The notes: generated by a model not told the origin, from the sequence alone. A stretch of DNA of 64,000 nucleotides from Sphingomonadaceae bacterium (GCA_024236155.1 JACKLA010000004.1:62001-126000), one strand, 5' to 3'; counted from the stretch's first letter, positions 29,499 to 38,086 are shown. A program made the numbers and translations.

Positions 29499-29710
29499 AA
29501 AGGTGCGAGTTGCTGCTCGCGGCATGGGCTGTTGGCGCAGCCCGGTCCCCCTCGTCAGAGAGCGACGTTCATTGATTTGAAGTGATCCATGCGCTATCAA
29601 GTGAGAGCGACGCGCGCGACACGGTGATTTCTGTAGGCCGTAGCACGGGTTTTCGATCCGGAGCGCATTGCGGGAGGTTACAGGCCCCGCCGCGCGGCGC
29701 GCTTTCCCGA

Positions 29711-30870
29711 TCATTGCGTCCGCCGATCGAAGATCAGCTCTACCGCATCGCTGCGGAGCTTTTTGCGGATCCTCCGCCGGGCACTTCGGTGCACACTGAC
29801 AAGGTAGTTCTCGGAACGATCTGCCGTCGTTTTCAACACAACCTCGTAGAGCAAGCCGGTGTCGTCCTCGCCGAACATGACAAGGTGATTGCTGCGCTCG
29901 CGAAACAGGACATCGGGTTCGGCAATGATCCGGGCAGCAAGTCGATACTGCCGGGCCTGCAGTTCGGTACGCCCGCGGCCGCTGGTTTGCTTCTGCATCG
30001 TCGCTTGTGACAGACGCACCATGCGGGAGTTAGCACCGATCGCGCTGCGTTGATCGACCGTGAGCCATGCGAACGGGAAAGCCTGATCGGGCAAGGCGAT
30101 GAATTGTTCGAAGGCCGGATCGGAGAGGATCTGCGCAACCAGATCTTGTGCGGGCTGCTCCAGTCCGGCCTGCTCTGCCATCCGGACGGAGTTCAAGGTC
30201 TTGTCTGCAATAGCGCGCAGGTGTGCGGTGCCGGGATTGTAGCCGAAACCTGGATGGATGCCAGCCGGCACTCTTATGGCCTCCGATCGACCTGCGGCGT
30301 AGAATAGCGTGTCAGGGCCATCATCAGGCGGCGTCGAAACCTTCCACCCTTTTCGCTGCATTCGAGCTTCGCTGACCTGCTCATAGTGGCAGTGGCACCC
30401 CCAACCGTTGGGCGGGAAATGGGTTTGCCACCAAGAATGGTCGGCGGGCAGGATCAGGCCGTGCCAGCTCTTGTGATCCTGTCGCGGTTCCTTGCGATAG
30501 TGGTCCGACAGGTATCGAAGGTACGGAAAGCGGTCCTTCTCGCGCTGGATTTTGTTCCAGCGCGCTGCAGCTTGAGACATCCTGACATTGGTGTTGAAGA
30601 TGGTCTGCAAACGGCGTTCATTGACGATAATCGGCTGGTCCGTGCCAGTGAGATCGGCGTCGGTGACGAGCCCCCACCATCCCACCTTCTGCAATTCCGG
30701 CACGATATTCGATTTCCAGCTTTCGAACGTGCCGCCATTGCGCAGTGTTTCGTCGAGCGAGACGCGGATCGAGCGCAAAAGATCGAGCCTGGCGACCTTG
30801 GCGACGGTGAAGGCCGTGGCATGGTCCTGATGCATCATCTCGTGCCAGCGCACGGTAGGGCGCAGCTCGC
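29711..30870 (-). pseudogene. Phage minor head protein (Mu F / SPP1 gp7 type), N terminus lost
   Basis: About 385 residues of a head-morphogenesis protein remain. HEMMHQDHATAFTVAKVARLDLL, the GWWG segment and RTIFNTNVRMSQAAARW are typical of the family. So is the WHGLILPADHSWWQTHFPPNGWGCHC block, with its zinc-like Cys/His cluster. The C-terminal end (PDVLFRERSNHLVMF onward) resembles the nuclease-like tails found on such proteins. Upstream of about 30870 the frame stays open, but it reads antisense through a capsid gene. The real N terminus and start are therefore missing. Such genes normally lie on the same strand as the capsid; here they oppose it, showing a rearrangement. Confidence 0.82.
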
Positions 30871-30879
30871 CGCGCAGAT

Positions 30880-31333
30880 CCCATATCCTGCGAAAGAGGC
30901 GATCCGCAAGCGCACCGGGCGCAGGCCGAACACGTTCGTCCCCAGCGCAACCGTTCGCGCGGCGCTCAAGGTTCACCCCAAGGTCCGTGACCACTTCAAG
31001 TACACGACGGCCGCCGCGATTTCGGATGCGATGCTCGCCGAATATCTGGACGTCGAACAGATTGCGGTCGGTGATGCGATCTACGATCTCGACGATGACA
31101 CCACGGTCGACGTGTGGGGCAACGATGCAGTTCTCGCTTTCGTCGCGCCTGAGGGCCAGCGCAATATGCGCCTGCCGAGCTACGGCTACACCTACCGTCT
31201 GAGTGGCCATCCCTTCGTCGAAGCAGTTGCCTGGGACAATGACACCCGCAGCTGGACCAACAATGTCATCGACGAGCAGGCTCCCGAAATCGTCGGTGCC
31301 GATGCTGGTTACCTGATCCAGGGCGCGGTCTGA
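30880..31333 (+). pseudogene. Major capsid protein, C-terminal fragment
   Basis: About 150 residues survive, starting near AKEAIRKRTGRRPNTF. They continue through VHPKVRDHFKYTTAA, DLDDDTTVDVWGNDAVLAF, the PSYGYTYRLSGHP motif and GADAGYLIQGAV, which is a normal C-terminal end for this tailed-phage capsid group. Upstream, the frame runs on only as the antisense of the minor head gene. No start is visible at the junction, so the N-terminal half has been deleted. The head-to-head junction lies between about 30850 and 30890. Confidence 0.8.
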
Positions 31334-31348
31334 TCCACGCGCCTGGCG

Positions 31349-34228
31349 GTGAGGCTGATTGATGCCGCGAACAGTATCTATGAATTCGGCGATCCGGCAT
31401 TTGGCTTTTCAGCCTGGTCGGCATTGCGCGATAAAGGGCGCGAGGGGACGTTCACGACGCTTGCCTGGCAGGGTTCGATCGCCGCCACGCTGGCCGCGTT
31501 GCAGGCGGCAGTGGCGGAACGCGGCGGCGGGGTCGTCGCGCCGTCGATCGCCTGCGCCAAATGGTGGACCCAGCCGTCAGGGCCGTTGACTGCGGACTTC
31601 ATCGGCAGCGCGGGCAGTGGCGGATCGATGCAGGCTGCGGCGATTGCCGACGCGCTTAGCCAGTCAGTTGCCGGACCTGCGGTCGCGGGGCTAGCTGCGG
31701 CCAACGCCTTGCGACCAGGCACCGCAGGGCTACACGTCGGCGGGGAAAACGAGAGTTTCGCCCAAGCCATCGACCGGCTGCTGTTGGGCGTTTCCCTGCT
31801 CTGGTTGCCGCGGCCCGATGGCACGATCGCCATTCGCGAATGGGCGTTCAATGATGCTGCACCTGTTCTGAATGGCATCTTCAAAGGCCGTTCGCGGACC
31901 TATCCTCCGCACGGCAAGCGCCGCCTCGGTTTCCAGCGCAACGAACGGATCCACAACGACAGCGAAATTGCCGGCATCCTGTTGGAGGAAATTACGGACG
32001 GAGACAGCCTGCTTGCCCGCGAAGACCTGCTCAATAGTGAACAGCAATGGGGTGATGTCCAGGATCAGCTTGGTACCCGTCCGGAGGACAACGCCACCAA
32101 TGGCGCGCAGGCCGGAGTGAATATCACCGACGAGAGCGGTGAGCTGCTCAGCGATGTGGACATCGTGACGGCGGACGATCCGAAGTTGCAGGGTATCGAT
32201 GAAGGTGCGCGGCGGGACGCAAACATGGTGCCGAACGGAGATCTGGCCGAACCGGGCAGCGAAATGTTCCTGTTCCAGACCAGGACGAGCCGGGTTAAGG
32301 GCGTGGCGAGCGACCCGGTCGCGTCGTTCCTTCGCTTTGACGCTGGTGGCAACGCACAGATGTGGTTCGGTGTCGGTGTATCCACCAACGCTGGCAACTC
32401 CAACGCAGTCATTCCTATCAATCCCGGCGATAAGCTGTTTGTCCGTTTCCTCGCCCGGAAGAATGCCGGGAGTACTGCACAGTTGCAGTGGGCCTTCTTC
32501 GTCTATGACGGGGCCAAGAACTATGGCGGCGGCTTCAACAGCGGATACTTCGATTTCGGCAGCGGGTGGGAATACCGCACGGGTGTGATCGAAGTTCCTG
32601 CCACTGGATCGAACGGCAATCCGGTGGCCTACATCAAGTTTCAGCTGAAGAAGGTCGGCGCGACAAACCAGGTCGATGTCGCCGGGGCCTGGCTGACCAA
32701 GTTCGAACGGGGCGCGACAGTTGGGGCAACTGCCGGTACCAACCTGCGCCAGAGCGGCGGTCAGGTGCTGACCGACGCCGAAATCCGCAACACCGACTTG
32801 CGGGTAAGCGCCCAGCCGGGAGGAGAATTCTACCTAACCCGCACCGGCAATGTTGCCATCGATAATTTCAATCTGTCAGAGGCGGGTATCGATGCGCTCG
32901 CCTATCTTCCTGCGGTCGACCTCGGCACCAGTCAAGCCGTTGGCACACTGCCGGTCGAACGCGCCGCCGCAGAGCTGCGCAACTCCGAGCTCCAGCTGAC
33001 CAAGACCGGGACCACTTTCAACCTGGCAGGAGGCGGTGCGAGCGATGCGCTCGATATCGCAGCCCTCGGTTTCGTCGGCGACCTCAATGCCACGGCAGGC
33101 GCGGACTTCGGAGCGAATGTCGCCAATATTCCGGCCGAGCTGGTCGACGGCCGCATCCCGGCAGGCCTCGCCGCCAATGGCGATGTCTCGCGTCCGGTAC
33201 CGATCGCGCAGGTTCCGGGTGGCGCGCTCAACAGCAATCTCCAGCTCGTAAAGACCGGGACGACTTTCAACCTGGCAGGTGGCGGGGCGAGCGATGCGCT
33301 GGACATCGGCTCTCTCGGTTTTGTCGGCGATCTCGATGCGACCGCAGGCGCAGACCTCGCCACCAATGTCGCCAATGCAACGGCGGACAATATCGCCGAG
33401 ACCGGTTTGCGTATGTGGGCGGCTGAAAGCGGGGCTGACATCACCGCCAATGCGCAGGTCGTGATCTCTCCACCGGGGCCGCAGATCATCTATCGCGATT
33501 ACCAGGGCAACCCGAAGGCAGGGCAGTTCGACCGTGTACTGACACCTGTCGTGCAGCGCGGCGGCGTCGACATCCGGACCGACAATTCAGTCGACTATGC
33601 GATCACGACTTCAGGGGTAACGGCCACGGTCAACGATACGGATGGCCACTCGGACAAGGGCAGGATCACCGCGACGGCAGGCGGCCCCGGTTCGATCAGC
33701 TTGACTGTCACCGTCGACGGCAAGGCGTATGGTCCGTTTCCCATTGCATTCAACGTGCAGGACGACGCGCCTCCGGTATCGGGTGGCGGCAGCACCGGCG
33801 GCGGATCGGACTCGACTTTGCAGAGCGTCAACTCAACGGCGTTCTCGCAGATGACCAACCAGGACGCCGGGGAGACGATCTTTACGGTCACCATTTCGGG
33901 CGCTGGCGATACGATCAACGGCACCGCTCCGCTGACCTACAACTGGACGCATAACGCAAACGGCACCAACAAGCTGAAAGGCTATTGGGGCTACCGCGTG
34001 GCAGGCGGCGGCGGCGCTTTCACGGCCTTCGCGGCAACGATCACCGGTAGCCCGGCAACGTGGCTTCAAGTCGATCTTAGTGGCGAGCCGGGCAGCATCA
34101 ATATCAACCAATCCGTCACCGGGCTGGCGGCGGGTTCTTATGAAGTCGCTTTGCTAGGCGCGAAGGATACGGCCCTCGGCAACGCAATCACCATCCAGAG
34201 CGGCACGGCAACCGTGTCGGTGAGCTGA
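31349..34228 (+). CDS. Phage tail-tip / receptor-binding type protein, possibly N-terminally truncated
   Basis: The 959 residues show an alpha/beta N-terminal part to about 210. A carbohydrate-binding-like beta domain follows at about 290-460. Collagen- or fibre-like linkers come next, and an Ig-like C-terminal end contains SVNSTAFSQMTN. A unit with KTGTTFNLAGGGASDALDI occurs twice (about 32990-33070 and 33240-33310). The GTG at 31349 has no ribosome binding site. The frame is open right back to the capsid stop at 31331, which suggests that a deletion removed the original start. The stop overlaps the next start by one base. Tail role is inferred from architecture and neighbours. Confidence 0.7.
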   Translation: MRLIDAANSIYEFGDPAFGFSAWSALRDKGREGTFTTLAWQGSIAATLAALQAAVAERGGGVVAPSIACAKWWTQPSGPLTADFIGSAGSGGSMQAAAIADALSQSVAGPAVAGLAAANALRPGTAGLHVGGENESFAQAIDRLLLGVSLLWLPRPDGTIAIREWAFNDAAPVLNGIFKGRSRTYPPHGKRRLGFQRNERIHNDSEIAGILLEEITDGDSLLAREDLLNSEQQWGDVQDQLGTRPEDNATNGAQAGVNITDESGELLSDVDIVTADDPKLQGIDEGARRDANMVPNGDLAEPGSEMFLFQTRTSRVKGVASDPVASFLRFDAGGNAQMWFGVGVSTNAGNSNAVIPINPGDKLFVRFLARKNAGSTAQLQWAFFVYDGAKNYGGGFNSGYFDFGSGWEYRTGVIEVPATGSNGNPVAYIKFQLKKVGATNQVDVAGAWLTKFERGATVGATAGTNLRQSGGQVLTDAEIRNTDLRVSAQPGGEFYLTRTGNVAIDNFNLSEAGIDALAYLPAVDLGTSQAVGTLPVERAAAELRNSELQLTKTGTTFNLAGGGASDALDIAALGFVGDLNATAGADFGANVANIPAELVDGRIPAGLAANGDVSRPVPIAQVPGGALNSNLQLVKTGTTFNLAGGGASDALDIGSLGFVGDLDATAGADLATNVANATADNIAETGLRMWAAESGADITANAQVVISPPGPQIIYRDYQGNPKAGQFDRVLTPVVQRGGVDIRTDNSVDYAITTSGVTATVNDTDGHSDKGRITATAGGPGSISLTVTVDGKAYGPFPIAFNVQDDAPPVSGGGSTGGGSDSTLQSVNSTAFSQMTNQDAGETIFTVTISGAGDTINGTAPLTYNWTHNANGTNKLKGYWGYRVAGGGGAFTAFAATITGSPATWLQVDLSGEPGSININQSVTGLAAGSYEVALLGAKDTALGNAITIQSGTATVSVS

Positions 34229-34596
34229 TGGTGCTGGTTTCATCTTCTCTGGCTGAATGGCTGCGAGCGCCCGAACTCGTCGAACTGGTCGAAGACGCAG
34301 CAGTCCTTGCCGCCTGGACCGATCTCGCGGCCGACAGCGCGACCTCCTCGCCGCTGGCATTGCGCGCCGATGCGCTTGCCGAAGCGCAACGCCAGATCGA
34401 TTTCCTAGGCCTGCCGATCTCGGTCGAGATGATCGAGGTTGCCGGACGGCAATCGCAGCTGGTCGGGGAAGCAAGGCGGATCGAGGCGGACGTGGCCGAG
34501 TATGCTGCCCCCCAATCCGTTTTTGTGATCGGCGCAGATGAGCGTGACGGTGGTGTCACCCTGCTTACGGTCCTTCGCAAAGTGGAGGCTGCCTGA
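34228..34596 (+). CDS. Phage protein of unknown function between tail genes
   Basis: This 122-residue acidic, mostly helical protein is rich in Ala, Glu and Leu, with a final beta segment (GGVTLLTVLRKVEAA). It has no signal or membrane segment. It overlaps both neighbours by one base (TGATG), so it is translated with the tail-tip genes. It may be a small tail or assembly component. No family recognised. Confidence 0.65.
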   Translation: MVLVSSSLAEWLRAPELVELVEDAAVLAAWTDLAADSATSSPLALRADALAEAQRQIDFLGLPISVEMIEVAGRQSQLVGEARRIEADVAEYAAPQSVFVIGADERDGGVTLLTVLRKVEAA

Positions 34597-35339
34597 TGCG
34601 CGGCGTGACTATCCTTCGCCCACTGCCGATCGTATCGATCGACGACTTCTACGGCACCGGCAGCGAATATCTGCTGACACCCGATCCGAAAGAGGTCTGG
34701 GTGGCTGACAACACCGGCACCGGCTCGATTGACCTCGATCTCGGTGAGCCGACCGAGATCGACACGATCTTTCTCGGCTACACCAATGCTGCCGAAACGG
34801 CGACATGGACAATCACCAAGACCGATGGCGGTGTGACTGTGCTGCAGGCGGTGTCGGCAATGTGCGTTGCTGGCGGCAAGGGGCCGCGGTTTCACGCGCT
34901 GGCCCGGTTGCCGGCACCGGTCTTGGCGCAGGAAATCCGGCTTACGATAACCCAGCCCGCGACGGCAGTGCCATTGCAGGCAGGTGTGCTGATGGTCGGG
35001 AAGCGGTTTGAGCATGCTTACCAGTTCAAGTCCGGGCGGCGCCCGCTGGATATGAGCGAACGCGCAGATCTCGTTTCCGGCGGGTTCGGCTTTGCACCCG
35101 GAGCCATCAAATCGTCGTATCGCTTCACCTTCGCCGACCTTGATGACGCCCAGCTCGACGAACTCTGGCACGAGATCATGCAGGTTGGCTTGCAGCACCC
35201 CGTAATGCTTGCCGAGGGCGGAGAGGGTGAAATCAGCCACAACCAGCTGCACTATGGTGTTTTTGACCGCTTCGAGCCATACGAGCGCGAAGATCCGGCC
35301 GACACGCGCTGGGCGCTTTCGATGCAGGACTGGGTCTGA
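34596..35339 (+). CDS. Phage tail-associated protein, beta-rich
   Basis: The 247 residues begin MRGVTILRPLPIVSIDDFYG. The N-terminal half looks like a jelly-roll carbohydrate-binding module (residues about 35-130, with TIFLGYTNAAETATWTITKTDG). The rest contains FKSGRRPLDMSERADLVSGG and a conserved-looking C-terminal end (GVFDRFEPYEREDP and SMQDWV). Proteins of this type sit beside tail-tip genes in many alphaproteobacterial prophages. An exact role is not known. A 7-bp hairpin lies four bases after the stop. Confidence 0.68.
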   Translation: MRGVTILRPLPIVSIDDFYGTGSEYLLTPDPKEVWVADNTGTGSIDLDLGEPTEIDTIFLGYTNAAETATWTITKTDGGVTVLQAVSAMCVAGGKGPRFHALARLPAPVLAQEIRLTITQPATAVPLQAGVLMVGKRFEHAYQFKSGRRPLDMSERADLVSGGFGFAPGAIKSSYRFTFADLDDAQLDELWHEIMQVGLQHPVMLAEGGEGEISHNQLHYGVFDRFEPYEREDPADTRWALSMQDWV

Positions 35340-35342
35340 TGC

Positions 35343-35360
35343 GGGTGAGGCTTCTCACCC
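35343..35360 (+). terminator. Hairpin after the tail genes
   Basis: GGGTGAG, loop GCTT, CTCACCC form a perfect 7-bp stem right after the stop at 35339. No T tract follows, so termination would be weak or factor-dependent. It may instead separate the tail and lysis messages. Confidence 0.4.
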
Positions 35361-35418
35361 CAATGCCAATGCGTCCAGCGACCTATTGCGACCTCTCATT
35401 GATTAGAGGTGATTTCGC

Positions 35419-35694
35419 ATGATCGACTGGCTCAAGTCCAGGCTTCTGCCCGAGGCGCGTATCTGGTGGAGGCTGGCATCCAGCCGCTTCCAGATGATCG
35501 TCGCGGGCCTGCTGACGGCAGCGATCGCCAATCCGGATGTGCTCCTGTCGGTGGCATGGTTCCTGCCGCAAGGTCCATTCCGCCTGGTTGTGGCGATCCT
35601 GATCGGCCTCACCTATTTCGTCGGCGATCGCCTTGTCCGCCTGTGGCGCGAAGAGCGGCTTCCGACCAGTCAGGAGCTGGCCGATGTCGAGTAA
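35419..35694 (+). CDS. Holin-like small membrane protein
   Basis: This 91-residue protein has two hydrophobic segments (about 24-50 and 54-72), a charged N terminus and a basic, then acidic, C-terminal end. This pattern fits class II-like phage holins, which let endolysin reach the wall. It immediately precedes and overlaps the endolysin gene by 11 bases, the normal place for a holin. No family-specific motif was seen, so the function rests on topology and context. A CCTCT/AGAGG hairpin (35392-35409) precedes its ATG. Confidence 0.7.
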   Translation: MIDWLKSRLLPEARIWWRLASSRFQMIVAGLLTAAIANPDVLLSVAWFLPQGPFRLVVAILIGLTYFVGDRLVRLWREERLPTSQELADVE

Positions 35695-36253
35695 GGTATC
35701 GAACACTGCGCGCAAGCCCGCGACCTCAGGCAAGGGCACGGCTGCCCTCGCTGCCATGATCGCAATCGCAGCGCCGTTCCTCGCAGTATGGGAGGGCAAG
35801 GCAAACCAGCCTTATTTCGACATCGTCGGCGTCAAGACCGTCTGTTACGGAGAAACCGAGAAGGTTGAAAACCGCAGATATTCGGATGCCGAGTGCGACC
35901 AGCTTTTGCGGAAGCGAATTCCCGATTACGCAAGCCCGGTTGCCGACCTCGCCCCCGGCATCGAGAACAGCCCTTACGAGTGGGCGGCGCATACCAGCCT
36001 GGCTTACAATATCGGCATCTCCGCGTACTCGCGATCGAGCATCCTGCGCGAGTTTCGCAAGGGCAACCGGATCGATGCCTGCCGGCGTTTCCGGCTCTAC
36101 AACAAGGCGGGCGGAAAAACTGTCCGCGGCCTGCAATTCCGACGCGAGGGTGAAGGCACACGGATCGGTGAGTACGAGCTCTGCGTCGCCGGGGCGATCC
36201 CCGTGACATTGGCACGCCAGGTGCGCGTTTCGACAGCAGGCGGGACAAGATAG
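35684..36253 (+). CDS. Phage endolysin, GH24-type lysozyme with SAR-like N terminus
   Basis: The 189-residue protein carries the T4/P22-type lysozyme core. The catalytic Glu is in WEGKANQPY, Asp is in YFDIVGVKTV, and Thr is in CYGET. A weakly hydrophobic N-terminal segment (AALAAMIAIAAPFLAV) could act as a signal-arrest-release anchor, giving export without a holin pore. The start at 35684 (MSSKVSNTARK) overlaps the holin-like gene. An earlier in-frame ATG at 35633 lies inside that gene and is unlikely. It cleaves peptidoglycan at lysis. Confidence 0.9.
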   Translation: MSSKVSNTARKPATSGKGTAALAAMIAIAAPFLAVWEGKANQPYFDIVGVKTVCYGETEKVENRRYSDAECDQLLRKRIPDYASPVADLAPGIENSPYEWAAHTSLAYNIGISAYSRSSILREFRKGNRIDACRRFRLYNKAGGKTVRGLQFRREGEGTRIGEYELCVAGAIPVTLARQVRVSTAGGTR

Positions 36254-36537
36254 TGCTTCGCTGCATCTCTATTGTCTTGCTGGCGTGGTCGATCAGCTTC
36301 ATTGTTCTGGCGGCGGCGGCGCATTTGATCGTCCCAGCAGACGTAGAGCCGGCCTGGTTGATTGCTTCCGGCTGGGTGACGATCGGCGCAGTTGGCTGGT
36401 GGTTCCCTTACCAGATCGCCCCGACGCGGATTACGGATTGGCTCGATCCGTTTAACATCATTGTCATTGCGCTCCTCACTCTATTGGGTCCGACAATCGC
36501 GACCCTTGAGTTTCTCCACCGCAAGGGGTGGTGCTGA
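36253..36537 (+). CDS. Small phage membrane protein in the lysis cassette
   Basis: This 94-residue protein has three predicted membrane segments (about 4-25, 35-52 and 68-88) joined by short loops. The GTG at 36253 overlaps the lysozyme stop by one base. The stop overlaps the spanin start by one base. It may be a second holin or an antiholin. Only topology and position support this. Confidence 0.7.
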   Translation: MLRCISIVLLAWSISFIVLAAAAHLIVPADVEPAWLIASGWVTIGAVGWWFPYQIAPTRITDWLDPFNIIVIALLTLLGPTIATLEFLHRKGWC

Positions 36538-37139
36538 TGCCGCAGTGGGCCACCGCAAGGCTTGCCGTTAAAGGAGCCTGGGTTGCTGCTGTCGCAATGG
36601 CCATCGCGATCATGCTCGGCTTGCTGGCGGTGCAATCCATCCGGCTGGAGGGCTTCAAGATCTGGCCGATCGATGTTGAAGGCTGGAAACCGAAAGCCGA
36701 GCGCCTCCAGGCTACAATCGACAACATCACGGCGGCGCAGGATTTGGCAGAACAGAATGCGCGAACTGCACGCCTCGAAGACGAGGCCGAATATCGCGGC
36801 ATCACGGAAAGGATCGACAACAATGCTAAGAGGGACTTGGCGCTCGCTGGTGATGCTACCGAGCTGTTCATTGCTGCTGGCGGCGTGCGGCCAGAAGGCG
36901 CTGATCGTTCACCCGGCAGAGCCGGAGCCTGCACCCAAGATCGAGACCCCGCAGATACTCAAGGAGCCGGTCGAGCGCCCGAGCTGGATGCCACCCCGCA
37001 TCGCAGTCCTTCTGGGCTACCCGATGGATACGTGATCGTCCGCGCAGACGACGTGCGCTTGTGCACGATCAACACCATCAAGGCGGAGGCAGGCCACGAG
37101 CTGGCGGTGGAGCTCGAAAGGGCGAGCTCTGCGGATTGA
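36537..37139 (+). CDS. Inner-membrane spanin (Rz-like)
   Basis: This protein of about 200 residues has one N-terminal membrane segment (about 12-32). A helical, charged periplasmic part (residues about 55-105, ERLQATIDNITAAQDLAEQN onward) has coiled-coil character. Rz-type spanins work with an Rz1 lipoprotein to fuse the inner and outer membranes at lysis. A matching lipoprotein is encoded inside it in another frame. The C-terminal part is low in family signal. The ATG overlaps the preceding stop (TGATG). Confidence 0.75.
   Translation: MPQWATARLAVKGAWVAAVAMAIAIMLGLLAVQSIRLEGFKIWPIDVEGWKPKAERLQATIDNITAAQDLAEQNARTARLEDEAEYRGITERIDNNAKRDLALAGDATELFIAAGGVRPEGADRSPGRAGACTQDRDPADTQGAGRAPELDATPHRSPSGLPDGYVIVRADDVRLCTINTIKAEAGHELAVELERASSAD
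36823..37035 (+). CDS. Outer-membrane spanin lipoprotein (Rz1-like), embedded in the Rz gene
   Basis: A 70-residue frame lies wholly within the Rz-like gene in the +1 register. It has a short signal with lipobox LLAAC (Cys22) and a proline-rich mature chain (HPAEPEPAPKIETPQ, then ERPSWMPPR). This is the standard Rz1 plan, in which the nested gene encodes the outer-membrane half of the spanin. A second ATG at codon 11 is an alternative start. Confidence 0.82.
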   Translation: MLRGTWRSLVMLPSCSLLLAACGQKALIVHPAEPEPAPKIETPQILKEPVERPSWMPPRIAVLLGYPMDT

Positions 37140-37203
37140 TTTCAAGGCTTGTGAAGACCCCCTTGAACACCGCTTCGGTATCATAATACCGCGCGATTAA
37201 ATG

Positions 37204-37222
37204 GCGCAAATTTTTGGCGCGC
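37204..37222. repeat. att-like direct repeat, right copy
   Basis: GCGCAAATTTTTGGCGCGC differs from the left copy at 27338-27355 by one inserted A. It lies 65 bases after the last phage lysis gene and about 100 bases before the S24 gene, close to where a right prophage end is expected. Confidence 0.45.
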
Positions 37223-37270
37223 TACACTCCGGGCGGGTCCCGACTCGCCCGATGAATCGATTCGTGATTT

Positions 37271-37319
37271 GTAAAATCCTACTTGTCTAGGAAAAATACT
37301 TCGTGTAGGTAGGAAAAAT
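37271..37319. promoter_or_regulatory. Candidate operator cluster before the S24 regulator
   Basis: AGGAAAAAT occurs at 37289-37297 and 37311-37319, 22 bases apart. TCCTAC (37277-37282) and GTAGGTAGGA (37305-37314) form inverted arms. A similar AGGAAAAATCCTAC lies inside the downstream gene near 37555. The AT-rich cluster immediately precedes the start, consistent with autoregulation by the encoded repressor. Confidence 0.5.
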
Positions 37320-37336
37320 CGGCGATGAGGACCGCT

Positions 37337-37999
37337 ATGTCGAATGCACGCGAACGATTGCTCGAATTGAGCCGCCAGTCAGGTACCAGCCTGGCCGGGC
37401 TTTCCGATATGATCGGACGAAATCCGACATATTTGCAGCAGTTTATCCGCAAGGGCAGCCCGCGCAGGCTGGAAGAGCGGGATCGGCGTGTGCTGGCCGA
37501 TTTCTTCGGCGTCAGCGAATCGGAACTGGGCGGGCCGGAGCAGGGAGGCGTGAAGGAAAAATCCTACACGTCGACGCGCAAACTCCCGCTCGACGGTGGC
37601 TGGATAGAGGTGCCGCGCCTGTCGCTCTCGGCCTCTGCCGGGCCGGGCGCGGTAAGCGCGGACGAGGCGCCGTTCGACAATTTCCGCTTCTCGCGCAAAT
37701 GGCTGCGCGAACAGGGGCTCGACGGATCGAAGCTGTCGGCCATCGCGGTGCAGGGGGATTCGATGGAGCCGCTGCTGCGCGCGGGCGACGAAGTGCTGGT
37801 CGACCACGCCCCGCAACCCTTCCGCGATGGCATCCACGTGATCCGGCTGGACGACGCCCTGCTGGTCAAACGCGTCGCCGCACAGGGGGGAGGGCGCTTC
37901 ACCCTGCTAAGCCAGAACCTCGCCTACCCGCCGATGGATGTGCGCGCGGAAGATATCGAGATTATCGGACGGGTGGTGTGGAAGAGCGGGCGGTTGTGA
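37337..37999 (+). CDS. HTH-S24 peptidase family repressor (LexA/CI-like)
   Basis: The 220-residue protein has an N-terminal helix-turn-helix (LAGLSDMIGRNPTYLQQFIRKG, about 18-40) and a C-terminal S24 domain. The Ser nucleophile lies in QGDSMEPLLRAGD and the Lys in LLVKRV. An Ala-Gly bond in SASAGPGAV sits where CI/LexA proteins are cleaved after DNA damage. The ATG at 37337 has GAGG six bases upstream; the ATG at 37325 lacks one. It lies just outside the right att-like repeat. It may be a host regulator or the old phage repressor. The AT-rich repeats upstream are probable operators. Confidence 0.85.
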   Translation: MSNARERLLELSRQSGTSLAGLSDMIGRNPTYLQQFIRKGSPRRLEERDRRVLADFFGVSESELGGPEQGGVKEKSYTSTRKLPLDGGWIEVPRLSLSASAGPGAVSADEAPFDNFRFSRKWLREQGLDGSKLSAIAVQGDSMEPLLRAGDEVLVDHAPQPFRDGIHVIRLDDALLVKRVAAQGGGRFTLLSQNLAYPPMDVRAEDIEIIGRVVWKSGRL

Positions 38000-38086
38000 A
38001 AGGGGGTTTGAGGCAGTTCAGATTGACTGCCAACTATGACAACGGTTGCTAATGTGGTGGTACGACCGAGGGGGAGAGTTGTTCGC

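Larger units (their letters stand above)
27548..37139. mobile_element. Decayed prophage with methylases, capsid remnants, tail tip and lysis genes
   Basis: Every recognisable gene from 27548 to 37139 has a phage role: Dam and C5 methylases, Com, minor head protein, major capsid, tail proteins, holin-like protein, endolysin and spanins. Integrase, transposase, terminase, portal, protease, tail tube and tape measure are missing. Two structural genes are fragments, so the element cannot make particles alone. A near-identical 18/19-bp repeat at 27338 and 37204 may mark the ends. Confidence 0.85.

Noticed and set aside
30386..30880. N-terminal extension of the capsid fragment
   Set aside because: It is the antisense of the minor head gene and does not resemble any capsid N terminus.
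30871..31210. N-terminal extension of the minor head protein
   Set aside because: It is the antisense of the capsid fragment, so it does not belong to the original protein.
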